DNA of 64,000 nt from the NCBI RefSeq assembly GCF_003944835.1, contig NZ_RWIV01000001.1, forward strand, positions 3,010,530-3,074,529, written 5' to 3'. This document shows positions 29,169 to 37,508 of this stretch, piece by piece. A model generated the notes under the pieces. It was not told where the DNA came from. It was given only the letters and a program-made list of their open reading frames with translations, and made no database searches. The stretch comes from Bacillus sp. HMF5848 (GTDB taxonomy: Bacteria > Bacillota > Bacilli > Bacillales > HMF5848). The position numbers and the translations under genes were made by a program. Within the stretch, counting starts at the first letter, position 1, and every line of letters begins with the position of its first letter.

Positions 29169-29741
29169 TTAATAGGCAGGCAATATATCTCGATGTTTTA
29201 GTTCACGCGAAAGGCGCGAAACAGGTAACCCAACCACCGCAAAATAATCACCCTCTATTTTCTGTACTAGTGTGGCACCTAGCTTTTGAATACCGTATGC
29301 ACCTGCTTTATCAAACGGTTCACGAGAATCAATGTACGCATGAATTTCCTCGTCTGATAGCTCCCAAAATGTCACAGAGGTTTGTACAAAAAAACGGCTA
29401 GTCTCACCATTGTGTACAATGGCCACACCCGTGAAAACATCGTGTGTGCGTCCTGATAACGAACGTAGCATGCGATAGGCATCCTGTGAATCAGCAGGTT
29501 TTCCTAGTACTTCCCCATCTAACACAACGACAGTATCAGATCCTATAACGCACGATGCTGAATAATTTTGAGCAACATCCTCTGCTTTTTGCTGTGCCAG
29601 TGCCATTACAAGCTCACCTGGTGATAAAGCCGGGTCCATCACTTCCTCTAATGTACTAGGATGAACTGTAAATGAGTATCCTATGTTGCTTAATAGTTCT
29701 TTTCGACGTGGTGAGGCAGATGCCAAAATAATCTCAGTCAT
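29169..29741 (-). CDS. maf: Maf-type nucleotide pyrophosphatase
   Basis: 190 residues from ATG at 29741 (MTEIILASASPRRKELL), 10 bases after AAAGGA. Typical signatures: SASPRRKELL, VIGSDTVVVLDGEVLGKP, LSGRTHDVFTGVAI, DKAGAYGIQ. The family hydrolyses dTTP, UTP and modified nucleotides; in Bacillus it is linked to septum inhibition. Between spoIIB and radC as in B. subtilis. Confidence 0.95.
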   Translation of the reverse strand: MTEIILASASPRRKELLSNIGYSFTVHPSTLEEVMDPALSPGELVMALAQQKAEDVAQNYSASCVIGSDTVVVLDGEVLGKPADSQDAYRMLRSLSGRTHDVFTGVAIVHNGETSRFFVQTSVTFWELSDEEIHAYIDSREPFDKAGAYGIQKLGATLVQKIEGDYFAVVGLPVSRLSRELKHRDILPAY

Positions 29742-29921
29742 GTTCTTACATCCTTTCAACGTATGGAAATATTTCAAAGAAAGATACACACCCATATCGT
29801 AACAAAAGTATTTTTTAACTACAATTTACAAAAAATGAATTTTAGCGTAGTTTTCTCGATGTCATTATATATTACATAGTGTCTGTTATGAGTCGGAACG
29901 GTATGTAAAGCAATGATTTTA

Positions 29922-29960
29922 TAAAAAAGAAAAGAAGCACATTGTATGCTTCTTTTCTTA
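29922..29960 (-). terminator. Terminator of spoIIB
   Basis: On the minus strand GAAAAGAAGCA pairs with TGCTTCTTTTC, followed by TTTTTTAT. The space from here to maf (29742-29921) holds the maf promoter region only. Confidence 0.85.
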
Positions 29961-29973
29961 ATTGCTTGTAAAA

Positions 29974-31041
29974 TTAAAAATTAGTATTTTTTTCAGTCGT
30001 TTCTAACCAGTTAATATACGCTCCAAATGCCTGTAATGTTTGTGTTTGTAAGCGCCACTTATCTGCACTACTACTTAATACATTCACAGCCTGCTTTGTG
30101 TAATCAACAAATTGAGTAAGAGATGGATTTTGAATATTTGCAGGCACTTGAATATTAGCGGCTAACCTTTGAAGCTCTTCTATGTCCGTAGGTGAGGCGG
30201 AAATGGATAGAAGCTGTGAGCTCACACCTATAAGCTTCGTTAGTAACTCCTTTGTTTTTCTTGCGGTAAGCTCTTCTTCAGCAGATAAAGAAAGGGTAGC
30301 GCCTTGTACGGTGTAATCTTTAACATATATATCAGGTAATAAGTACTCATAAGCATCCGCAAGTTGTTTGCCAGCCGCCTTCGCGTCGGCGATGCCTGTG
30401 AATAATAGAATAGGGTCATTACCATGTAATAAAACTGGTAAGCCAGCATTTTCAAGCTTATCTGTTATCGGCTTACTTGATTCTAGTGAGGAAAAAGCAC
30501 CTGCCTGTACAACCGTAACCGTCAGAGGATCCCACACTACTGGTACAGTGGCAGCTGGTGTATTATTGCTTCCCGCTCCCGATTGAGCAGGCTGCTCTTC
30601 TAGTTCTACCTTTTCTCCCGTATCATCGAGCATGTTCGCTGCAGGTAGTTCCTCACCATCTCCAGTTATGGATAGTAAATTGAATAGTAAAATACTAAAC
30701 CCTGTACCGACAATAATAGCAAACACACTAGCAAAGATAAAATTACGAAATGAGTTTGATTGAAACCCTGGCTTTTTTCGTGAAGATTTCTTTCTAGGTA
30801 ATGATGTGCCTCGTAAATCCTCTATCCCGATACTCTCTGTCGTTTTGTGAGACTTTGAATCTGTTGAATTTGATAATTCAGCCCAAATGTCATCATCTTT
30901 ATTAGAACTTTCCACACTAGCAGCCATTTCCTCCATCGCCAACATAGGCTCACGACTATTGCTTTCGTGCTTTTTGTCTTCAGTGTATATCTTTTCTTTC
31001 CCGTTAATTTTAATAGAGATCTGTCGCGATTGGTTGTCCAT
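29974..31041 (-). CDS. spoIIB: SpoIIB-like sporulation protein with SPOR domain
   Basis: 355 residues from ATG at 31041 (MDNQSRQISIKINGKEK), behind GGAAGGTGAT. Cytoplasmic polar N-terminus to ~100 with a basic KKSSRKK stretch, one membrane helix (~103-125, NFIFASVFAIIVGTGFSILL), Pro/Ala-rich linker, then a SPOR-like domain (VVQAGAFSSLESSKPITDKL ... PVLLHGNDPILLFTGIADAK) and a C-terminal helical region. SpoIIB localises to the sporulation septum and aids engulfment. The name is supported by the maf neighbour and by size (B. subtilis 332 residues). Confidence 0.85.
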   Translation of the reverse strand: MDNQSRQISIKINGKEKIYTEDKKHESNSREPMLAMEEMAASVESSNKDDDIWAELSNSTDSKSHKTTESIGIEDLRGTSLPRKKSSRKKPGFQSNSFRNFIFASVFAIIVGTGFSILLFNLLSITGDGEELPAANMLDDTGEKVELEEQPAQSGAGSNNTPAATVPVVWDPLTVTVVQAGAFSSLESSKPITDKLENAGLPVLLHGNDPILLFTGIADAKAAGKQLADAYEYLLPDIYVKDYTVQGATLSLSAEEELTARKTKELLTKLIGVSSQLLSISASPTDIEELQRLAANIQVPANIQNPSLTQFVDYTKQAVNVLSSSADKWRLQTQTLQAFGAYINWLETTEKNTNF

Positions 31042-31100
31042 TTTAATCACCTTCCTTACTGCTAGTCTATGATTGTACAACCCATCCTAGCACAGAAGAT

Positions 31101-31132
31101 AAAAAAAATAACAAGACATTTGTCGTCTTGTT
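31101..31132 (-). terminator. Terminator of the pilus operon
   Basis: On the minus strand AACAAGAC pairs with GTCTTGTT around a 7-nt loop, followed by ATTTTTTTTATC. It separates the pilus operon from spoIIB. Confidence 0.9.
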
Positions 31133-31139
31133 ACGATGA

Positions 31140-31604
31140 TTATTCGACATTTTCAATAAGATTAATAGATAAGGATTCGACAGGCGTACCAGTTGATTCA
31201 GTACATATTTGCTTTGTCGTCCCTTTTAAACACACAGCATATTCAATATCGTTGCCATTTTTTGATATAGTTACAAACGAGTTCTCATTAGATGATGGAA
31301 TGACATTTTGTGTAAAAGGATCTTGAATTGGATCAAGATAGCCGCCTTCTACTAAATCCTTATATGTTAGTGTTTGAGCCTCGTCCTCAATAAACACCTG
31401 CTGTGCACGCTCATGCATCGTAGCTGCTTCATACATCGCATACGCGTTGGCAACGAAGGCTTGCTCTTTCACTCGCTCAATGATTTTCCCAATGGACGGG
31501 ACAGCTATTGCCGAAATAATTCCGAGAATAACAATGACAGCTAACAATTCAATTAATGTTAAACCTTGTGAGGAGCGAAGCATATTGAATTTTTGCTTAG
31601 TCAT
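31140..31604 (-). CDS. Type IV pilin-like protein (second pilin)
   Basis: 154 residues from ATG at 31604 (MTKQKFNMLRSSQG). Prepilin leader ending SSQG, then LTLIELLAVIVILGIISAIA with the conserved Glu at +5. The mature protein has a C-terminal cysteine pair (YAVCLKGTTKQIC) that could form the disulfide loop seen in many pilins. Its start overlaps the PilO gene by 8 bases, so it belongs to the pilus operon as its last gene. Could be a second major pilin or a minor one. Confidence 0.88.
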   Translation of the reverse strand: MTKQKFNMLRSSQGLTLIELLAVIVILGIISAIAVPSIGKIIERVKEQAFVANAYAMYEAATMHERAQQVFIEDEAQTLTYKDLVEGGYLDPIQDPFTQNVIPSSNENSFVTISKNGNDIEYAVCLKGTTKQICTESTGTPVESLSINLIENVE

Positions 31605-32388
31605 TCGTATCACTCTCTTTTTTCTTATCCATATCGATGAAGTTCGCTAACGGATTATTTTTTTCACTTGGTGCTGGCACTTCTATGATTGGCACTTCAT
31701 CCTGCAAGTCCTCTAATGTAGGATGATAGAATGTCGAGACAGTAACAGAGTATGCTAGCATGTTATCTGCCTCATCTACAAAGCTAGTTGTTTCCTCTGG
31801 ACCATTAAATGATAAAACATCAATTTGTGTAATGCGTTGTTCCTGTTCAAGTGATTTTAGAAACGTCTGCATTGCATAGTAATCCGGTGATTTGACGGAT
31901 AAGTTAACGGTTATCTTTTTCATTCCTTCTGGTAGCAGTGACTCTGGTTCTGCAGTTTCTGCTTCTGGTTCTGTTTCAGTCTGGTCGTTATGAACTAATT
32001 CTTTTTCCTCTTTACGAAATTGTTCATATTCATCTAGTACTGATAAATTTACTTCTTCGTTCGTATTAAAGCTCATATTCACAATAAAACTATCAGATAC
32101 TACCTCTGCTTTTTCAATATGTAAAATAAATTGATCAAGAAGTGGTTTGACTGGTACTTTTCTTTGAAGCTCGAGTGTACTCGAATACGTCTGCTGCTGA
32201 GCCTGTGACACTTTCGATTGCACAACTTCCAAAAGCTGTTTTTCAAGCTTAAGATCATTTTCCTTTTGTTGAACTTGTTGTTGCAGTGGCGCTATAAATT
32301 GTAGCCGTAAATAGAAAAAGGTAGCACCAAGCAAAGCTAATACAACAAAAGTGTATAAAATCAATTTTTTTGAGAAGGTTATTGTCAT
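31597..32388 (-). CDS. pilO: PilO-like pilus alignment protein
   Basis: 263 residues: one N-terminal membrane helix (LILYTFVVLALLGATFFYL), a coiled coil (~35-70, QQQVQQKENDLKLEKQLLEV), then a ferredoxin-like periplasm-type domain (ITVNLSVKSPDYYAMQTFLK). An acidic Glu/Pro stretch interrupts the domain around 135-155. With PilM and PilN it forms the alignment complex of type IV pili. Overlaps pilN by 4 bases. Confidence 0.82.
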   Translation of the reverse strand: MTITFSKKLILYTFVVLALLGATFFYLRLQFIAPLQQQVQQKENDLKLEKQLLEVVQSKVSQAQQQTYSSTLELQRKVPVKPLLDQFILHIEKAEVVSDSFIVNMSFNTNEEVNLSVLDEYEQFRKEEKELVHNDQTETEPEAETAEPESLLPEGMKKITVNLSVKSPDYYAMQTFLKSLEQEQRITQIDVLSFNGPEETTSFVDEADNMLAYSVTVSTFYHPTLEDLQDEVPIIEVPAPSEKNNPLANFIDMDKKKESDTND

Positions 32389-32990
32389 GATGTCTCCTCC
32401 TCATTATGCTGCAATGCATTGATAAATAATTGATTTAACGTTATTTGATACGTTGCAATATATCGTGGCATCAGCTCAAACTCATCGAGCCCTGATTGTG
32501 TCGCTTCCTCTATTTGTTTAGTGGTGATACTATTTAAGTTTACGTCGGTAACCCATTCTGATTGCTGCAAATTATGAAGATAATACGCAGACTCTCTACT
32601 AGTATCAAATTGCGTTGTAATATTTACGTTTCCGTTTTCTCCTAAGCTAAAAGACAGCAAAAAACCTCTATCCGGCAAAAGTCCCGAAACATGAGCTAAA
32701 ATAGGTACAACATCAATCGGATATTTTTCCATCCATGCTACTGTCTGCTCTAGCTGAGAAAGCGAAGAAGTTGAAGTGCTATCAAGTATCTTTTGTTCTT
32801 CAATCGCTCGTGTAGCTTTTGTTAATTGTAGCTCGTTTGAAACAGTAAGAAGCTCTCGATTGGCTTGTTGATATTGCAAAAGCCACACAATAGTTAGTGA
32901 CATAACAAGCAGCACAATACTTCCTGCAACTATGAATGGCGCAATATTTCTCGGTTCCTTTTCTGGAAGTAAATTTATTTCAACAAGCAT
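32385..32990 (-). CDS. pilN: PilN-like pilus alignment protein
   Basis: 201 residues. The N-terminal motif MLVEINLLPEKE is the PilN sequence that docks in PilM; then a membrane helix (FIVAGSIVLLVMSLTIVWLL), coiled coil, and a PilN-type domain (ILAHVSGLLPDRGFLLSFSL). Two bases after pilM and 4-base overlap with pilO, indicating coupled translation. Confidence 0.88.
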   Translation of the reverse strand: MLVEINLLPEKEPRNIAPFIVAGSIVLLVMSLTIVWLLQYQQANRELLTVSNELQLTKATRAIEEQKILDSTSTSSLSQLEQTVAWMEKYPIDVVPILAHVSGLLPDRGFLLSFSLGENGNVNITTQFDTSRESAYYLHNLQQSEWVTDVNLNSITTKQIEEATQSGLDEFELMPRYIATYQITLNQLFINALQHNEEETS

Positions 32991-32992
32991 AG

Positions 32993-33946
32993 CTACACCT
33001 CTTTTAATGCGAGACCTAACGGTACATGGTATTGCCCTGGTAGTTCTTGATTGTTTGCTGTGATAATAGAAATGTTCGCTCCATCAATAGATGTAACGGG
33101 TATATTAAATCGTGTTATTAATTCGTCTTTTATAATGTTAATCTCGGGATGTTCACCAGTTAAAATGATCCTGTTTACACTTTTTTGACCATGATGCAAG
33201 GAATATTGAAAGAAGTTTATGACTCGTTCCATTTCTTTAAAAGAATCTTGAATATAAAAAACAGGATTTTGCCCTTCAATCGCTTGTGTTTCGATTTGTG
33301 AATGTCGCATAAAAACAGGAATATGGGTTGAGAAAATGCTAATATTCATAGCAGACTGATCGAACTCTACTAATAAAACATTCTCATCATGAACAGCATC
33401 ATTAGTGTGAAAATATAAGCGATATAAGCTTAACGGGGAGATGTCTGCAGCACACGGCTTAAGCTTAGCATCCTCAAATAAATCTTTATAACTGTTTACA
33501 ATGTCTTCAGGCGCAGCAAAAATGAGAACATCTTTTTCTGCTTGTTCTCCTTCCTTGTCATGAAGCAAAATCATATCAAAGGTTGGATCTTCAAACGGAA
33601 GATGTATCGTTGTTCCTAGCTCTAAATGTAAATAGCCTTTAATTTCATTATCTGGGATATCGGCTGGCACCGAGATCTTCTTTATAATAACAACGCCATC
33701 TGGCACAACAAAGCGAACTTTACGGTGCTTGATGCGCCACTCATCCACACATTGCTCCATAATAGTAGAGAGAGTCTCGTAATCTACAATTTTACCATTT
33801 GTAATGATGCCTTTTGGGAGCTGTCGTTCTTCAACGCGCTGCACAACAATCGGGGATGTTTGTTTTAGCTCAACAAAACGAATCGCATGATCCTTAATAA
33901 CTATGTTGGCATAATGACGATTTTTTGAAAACAACTGGATGCCCAT
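32993..33946 (-). CDS. pilM: PilM-like actin-fold pilus protein
   Basis: 317 residues from ATG at 33946 (MGIQLFSKN); AAAAGGGG lies 8 bases upstream, while the ATG at 33952 is too close to it. Actin-like fold as in PilM/FtsA: IRFVELKQ, VVIIKKISVPADIPDNEIKG, DISPLSLYRL, ILTGEHPEI. Cytoplasmic partner of PilN. Sequence similarity is moderate, but the pilD-pilM-pilN-pilO order fixes the assignment. Confidence 0.88.
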   Translation of the reverse strand: MGIQLFSKNRHYANIVIKDHAIRFVELKQTSPIVVQRVEERQLPKGIITNGKIVDYETLSTIMEQCVDEWRIKHRKVRFVVPDGVVIIKKISVPADIPDNEIKGYLHLELGTTIHLPFEDPTFDMILLHDKEGEQAEKDVLIFAAPEDIVNSYKDLFEDAKLKPCAADISPLSLYRLYFHTNDAVHDENVLLVEFDQSAMNISIFSTHIPVFMRHSQIETQAIEGQNPVFYIQDSFKEMERVINFFQYSLHHGQKSVNRIILTGEHPEINIIKDELITRFNIPVTSIDGANISIITANNQELPGQYHVPLGLALKEV

Positions 33947-33959
33947 GTACATACCCCTT

Positions 33960-34718
33960 TTAATAATAACCGATTAAGTCTAAATAAATATTTATAAGTT
34001 CATGTCCGAAAAAATATGCAATGAGTGTGCCTATCACAATAAACGGTCCAAACGGAATTGGTTTATTTCTTTGTAATAACCGCAAAGCTAGTCCGATACC
34101 TCCGACTAATGCTCCTATAAAGGCTGCTAAAAAAAACGAGACAATCGTTAGTTTTGTCCCTAGCACTATTCCTAACACGCCATAAAGCTTAATATCGCCG
34201 CCCCCCATACCTTTTCCTTTTGTGACAAAAGCGATAAGGTAAAGCAAACTAAAGCCTACAAAAGCACCGGCAAGAGCATCCCACCAAGGTGTGAGCGGAA
34301 TAAACATTCGTTCTATGGAAAATAACGGCAAGAAAAATAAAAGAACCTTATCAGGAATTATCATATACTTGATATCTGATACGGTTATAATCATCAATAA
34401 CGATATAAGAGACCAAGCAACAATCAATTCCTTTGACCATCCCACCAATAACGGTGATATCGTAAAAAGAATAGCTGTCGTAAGCTCCATAATAGGATAA
34501 AGTGGGGAAATAACTTCCCCACAATTTTTGCATTTTCCGCGTTGTAGTACGTAAGATACAACTGGTATAAGTTCAAGCGCTCCTAACGTTCGTTTGCACG
34601 TCGGACAAGCAGAGCGTGGCTTGACAACCGATTGCCCAAGCGGCACGCGCAGGCCGACGACGTTGAGGAAGGAGGCTATTAACAAACTATATAATAATAC
34701 GAATAAATATATTTCCAT
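33960..34718 (-). CDS. pilD: Prepilin peptidase / N-methyltransferase (PilD, ComC counterpart)
   Basis: 252 residues with about seven membrane helices. N-terminal zinc site CPTC...CKNC, LELIPVVSYVLQRGKC, then the aspartyl protease pair: VSDIKYMIIPD and GMGGGDIKLYG. It cuts the leader of the pilins encoded around it and methylates the new N-terminus. B. subtilis comC holds this same place between folC and spoIIB, so the B. subtilis arrangement looks like a reduced version of this locus or this locus an expanded one. Confidence 0.95.
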   Translation of the reverse strand: MEIYLFVLLYSLLIASFLNVVGLRVPLGQSVVKPRSACPTCKRTLGALELIPVVSYVLQRGKCKNCGEVISPLYPIMELTTAILFTISPLLVGWSKELIVAWSLISLLMIITVSDIKYMIIPDKVLLFFLPLFSIERMFIPLTPWWDALAGAFVGFSLLYLIAFVTKGKGMGGGDIKLYGVLGIVLGTKLTIVSFFLAAFIGALVGGIGLALRLLQRNKPIPFGPFIVIGTLIAYFFGHELINIYLDLIGYY

Positions 34719-34726
34719 TTATCAAT

Positions 34727-35167
34727 TTAATTACCAGAATACTTAAGGAGATTATCTTCAGTAACATAATCTGTTGTTATTGTTGATATTGCGTCTTTTA
34801 CTATTGATATAGAGTCGTGATTATCTAATCTGTATTCCCAAGGGTCAATTGCATTACCAGAACTATCTTCTTTAACAATCTTAACTGTATAATCTAAACC
34901 TGTGTCTTTAATGTTATCAAGATATTGTCCTAAATCTGTATGGTCTAAATCTACCTTTGTTGGATTAGAAGCAGTATGTAATTTTGCTGCATTAATAATT
35001 TGTACTGCTTCTGCAACAGTAGCATCATTTTTTGTTTTGTTAATTATTCCACCAATACTCGGCACCGCTATCGCACTAATAATACCCAAGATAACAACTA
35101 CTGCTAGTAATTCGATGAGTGTCAAACCGCGTTGATTTTTTAAGTTTTTTGTTAGTTTTTTCAACAT
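34727..35167 (-). CDS. pilA: Major type IV pilin-like protein
   Basis: 146 residues from ATG at 35167 behind GAGGGAGAG. Basic leader (MLKKLTKNLKNQRG), cleavage after Gly, then LTLIELLAVVVILGIISAIA with Glu at +5. The globular part has no cysteine. Eight bases from pilD, after pilC. Near-identical N-terminus to the pilin at 31140-31604 but a different body. The major pilin is usually encoded near pilC, so this is the better candidate for the main subunit. Confidence 0.88.
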   Translation of the reverse strand: MLKKLTKNLKNQRGLTLIELLAVVVILGIISAIAVPSIGGIINKTKNDATVAEAVQIINAAKLHTASNPTKVDLDHTDLGQYLDNIKDTGLDYTVKIVKEDSSGNAIDPWEYRLDNHDSISIVKDAISTITTDYVTEDNLLKYSGN

Positions 35168-35257
35168 TTTCTTCTCTCCCTCGACAAAATAATATAAGAA
35201 TCTATTCCTATTATACATGATAGACTACATAGTCTGACAAGGAAAATATTCCTAGTA

Positions 35258-36463
35258 TTACTGAATTTGGTTAAAAATTTCAAACATCGGCACTAGTATT
35301 GACGTGACTATAGTCCCAACAATCGATGCCAAAAATAAAATCATTAACGGCTCTATAAGTGATTTTAACTTATCTGTGCTATTCTCGACCTCTTCTTCAT
35401 AGAAATCAGCGACTTTTGCTAGCATCGCATCTAGCACCCCTGTTTCCTCCCCTATCGCAATCATTTGCGTCACTAATGGTGGAAATGCCCAGTGTTTTTT
35501 CATAGGTGCCGTAATGCTACGCCCACGTTCTAATGAATCACGCGATTCACGAAGCACTCTCACGATAACTTCATTTTCAACAACAGATTCTACGATTGAT
35601 AATGCCTGTAGAATCGGCACCGAACTTGAAAATAGAGAGCTTAACGTTCGCGTCATGCGAGCGAGCACAGCTTTTTGAATCATTTTTCCGAATATCGGCA
35701 CTTTAAGGGCAGCATAATCTAAATAATATTTTGTCTTTTTATTAGATTTCAGCACTAGAAAGCCAACATAGATTCCTACAAACAATAAAATTACTACATA
35801 CCAAAATGATTGCATAAATTCACTTGATGCTAAAACGAACTTTGTGATTGCTGGTAGCTCTGCGTTAAAACCCTCAAACATGGATACAAATGTTGGCACA
35901 ACCGCTGTTAAAAGGAATATAATAACGCCAATCGCTACAATCCCAACTACGATGGGGTATGCTAAAGCAGATTGTATTTTCTGCTTCGTTTTGTTTTGCT
36001 TTTCGTAATGGATCGCTAACCGGTCAAGGATTTCATCCATATTTCCGCCTGCTTCACCTGCTCGCATCATATTAATAAACATCGGTGAAAATATTTTTTT
36101 ATGCTTACTAGCCGCAGAAGACAACGGATTCCCCGCGCGTAAGTCCTCCTCCACTTCAAGAAGAACACGACGCAGCACTTTACTAGACGTTTGCTCTGCC
36201 AAAATTTTTGTCGCATCGACAACCGACACACCAGCTTGTAACAATGTAGAAAACTGACGTAGAAATATGACATAGTCCTGTAGTTTAACAGGGTTTCCTA
36301 TAATTATTTCTTTCGTTAATAACGTTTCTGGCACTTCATTTAGCAGCGTAACTCGAATGCCTTCTTTTTTAAGTTTTTCAAGTGCATCACGCTTCGATGA
36401 ACTAGTAATGACACCAGACTTTTTTCCCGATGTATCGCGACCTTCATATTTATATCGTGGCAT
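35258..36463 (-). CDS. pilC: Type IV pilus inner-membrane platform protein PilC
   Basis: 401 residues. Two GspF/PilC domains: first with FLRQFSTLLQAGVSVVDATK and MRAGEAGGNMDEILDRLA, second with ARMTRTLSSLFSSSVPILQA and MIAIGEETGVLDAMLAKVAD, and three membrane helices. It connects the cytoplasmic motors PilB and PilT to the growing pilus. Start overlaps the pilT stop by one base (TAATG). Confidence 0.95.
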   Translation of the reverse strand: MPRYKYEGRDTSGKKSGVITSSSKRDALEKLKKEGIRVTLLNEVPETLLTKEIIIGNPVKLQDYVIFLRQFSTLLQAGVSVVDATKILAEQTSSKVLRRVLLEVEEDLRAGNPLSSAASKHKKIFSPMFINMMRAGEAGGNMDEILDRLAIHYEKQNKTKQKIQSALAYPIVVGIVAIGVIIFLLTAVVPTFVSMFEGFNAELPAITKFVLASSEFMQSFWYVVILLFVGIYVGFLVLKSNKKTKYYLDYAALKVPIFGKMIQKAVLARMTRTLSSLFSSSVPILQALSIVESVVENEVIVRVLRESRDSLERGRSITAPMKKHWAFPPLVTQMIAIGEETGVLDAMLAKVADFYEEEVENSTDKLKSLIEPLMILFLASIVGTIVTSILVPMFEIFNQIQ

Positions 36464-37497
36464 TATTCTTTACGCTCCTGTAGAAAAGGCTCCGCAACAT
36501 CCTTTGTGATAACCCCACTCTGTAGCAATTCTACAATCGAGGTTTCTAGTGTGACCATTCCCATTGATCGGTTCGTCTGCATCACATTTTGGATTTGATG
36601 AACTTTTTCATTGCGGATTAAATTAGCAACTGCTGGCGTATTTAGTAAAACCTCGACCGCTACACGTCGCCCTGTTTTATCGGCTGTTGGAAATAGCCTT
36701 TGTGACACAATTGCCTCTAATACTGATGCTAATTGAATGCGCACTTGCTGCTGCTGTGAGGAAGGAAAGACGTCAATAATTCGGTCTATGGTCGAAGGTG
36801 CACTCGTTGTATGCAAAGTCCCTAATACTAGATGCCCCGTCTCAGCCGCGGTAATCGCTGTACGAATTGTTTCTAAATCACGTAGCTCCCCTACCATAAT
36901 CACATCAGGATCTTGACGGAGCGCGGCACGTAAGCCGTTAGCAAAAGAAGATGTATCAAAGCCAACTTCTCTTTGATCAATAATACATGTACCATGTTTA
37001 TGAAGGTATTCTATCGGATCTTCTAATGTTAAAATATGCTTTCGCATCGTTTCATTCATATGGCGTATCATCGCGGCTAATGTTGTTGATTTCCCGCTAC
37101 CAGTCGGACCAGTTACAAGCACAAGCCCTTGAGGTTTATTGACAATTTTTCGCAATGGAGATGGTAGCTGCAAATCATCTATCGTCGGAATAGATGTTGG
37201 AATGATACGTGCCGCCATCGCGATACACGAACGTTGATGATACACATTTATACGAAAGCGTGACACACCAGGTATCCCGTATGAAAAATCAAGCTCACCA
37301 TTTTCAGTGAATCGTTCCCACATCGCTTCGGGCAAAATTGCTTTTGTCATGTCTTCAATGTTTTGTGGATTGAGGGCTTCTTTGCCGTATTTCTTTAGTT
37401 CACCGTTAATTCGAAAAATAGGAGGAACGCCAACTGTTATGTGAATGTCTGATGCCTTGTGCTCAAAGGCAGCACGTAATATAGCTTCAATGTTCAT
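36463..37497 (-). CDS. pilT: Pilus retraction ATPase PilT
   Basis: 344 residues. N-terminal PAS-like domain (ASDIHITVGVPPIFRINGEL), Walker A VTGPTGSGKSTTL, Asp box, Walker B VGELRDLETIRTAI and His box TLHTTSAPSTIDRIIDVFP, and the AIRNLIR-like NTPAVANLIRNEKVHQIQ near the C-terminus that is specific to retraction motors. Its presence means these are retractile pili (twitching or DNA uptake), not only a pseudopilus. GGAGG precedes the ATG. Confidence 0.95.
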   Translation of the reverse strand: MNIEAILRAAFEHKASDIHITVGVPPIFRINGELKKYGKEALNPQNIEDMTKAILPEAMWERFTENGELDFSYGIPGVSRFRINVYHQRSCIAMAARIIPTSIPTIDDLQLPSPLRKIVNKPQGLVLVTGPTGSGKSTTLAAMIRHMNETMRKHILTLEDPIEYLHKHGTCIIDQREVGFDTSSFANGLRAALRQDPDVIMVGELRDLETIRTAITAAETGHLVLGTLHTTSAPSTIDRIIDVFPSSQQQQVRIQLASVLEAIVSQRLFPTADKTGRRVAVEVLLNTPAVANLIRNEKVHQIQNVMQTNRSMGMVTLETSIVELLQSGVITKDVAEPFLQERKE

Positions 37498-37508
37498 GTT
37501 TATCCTCC

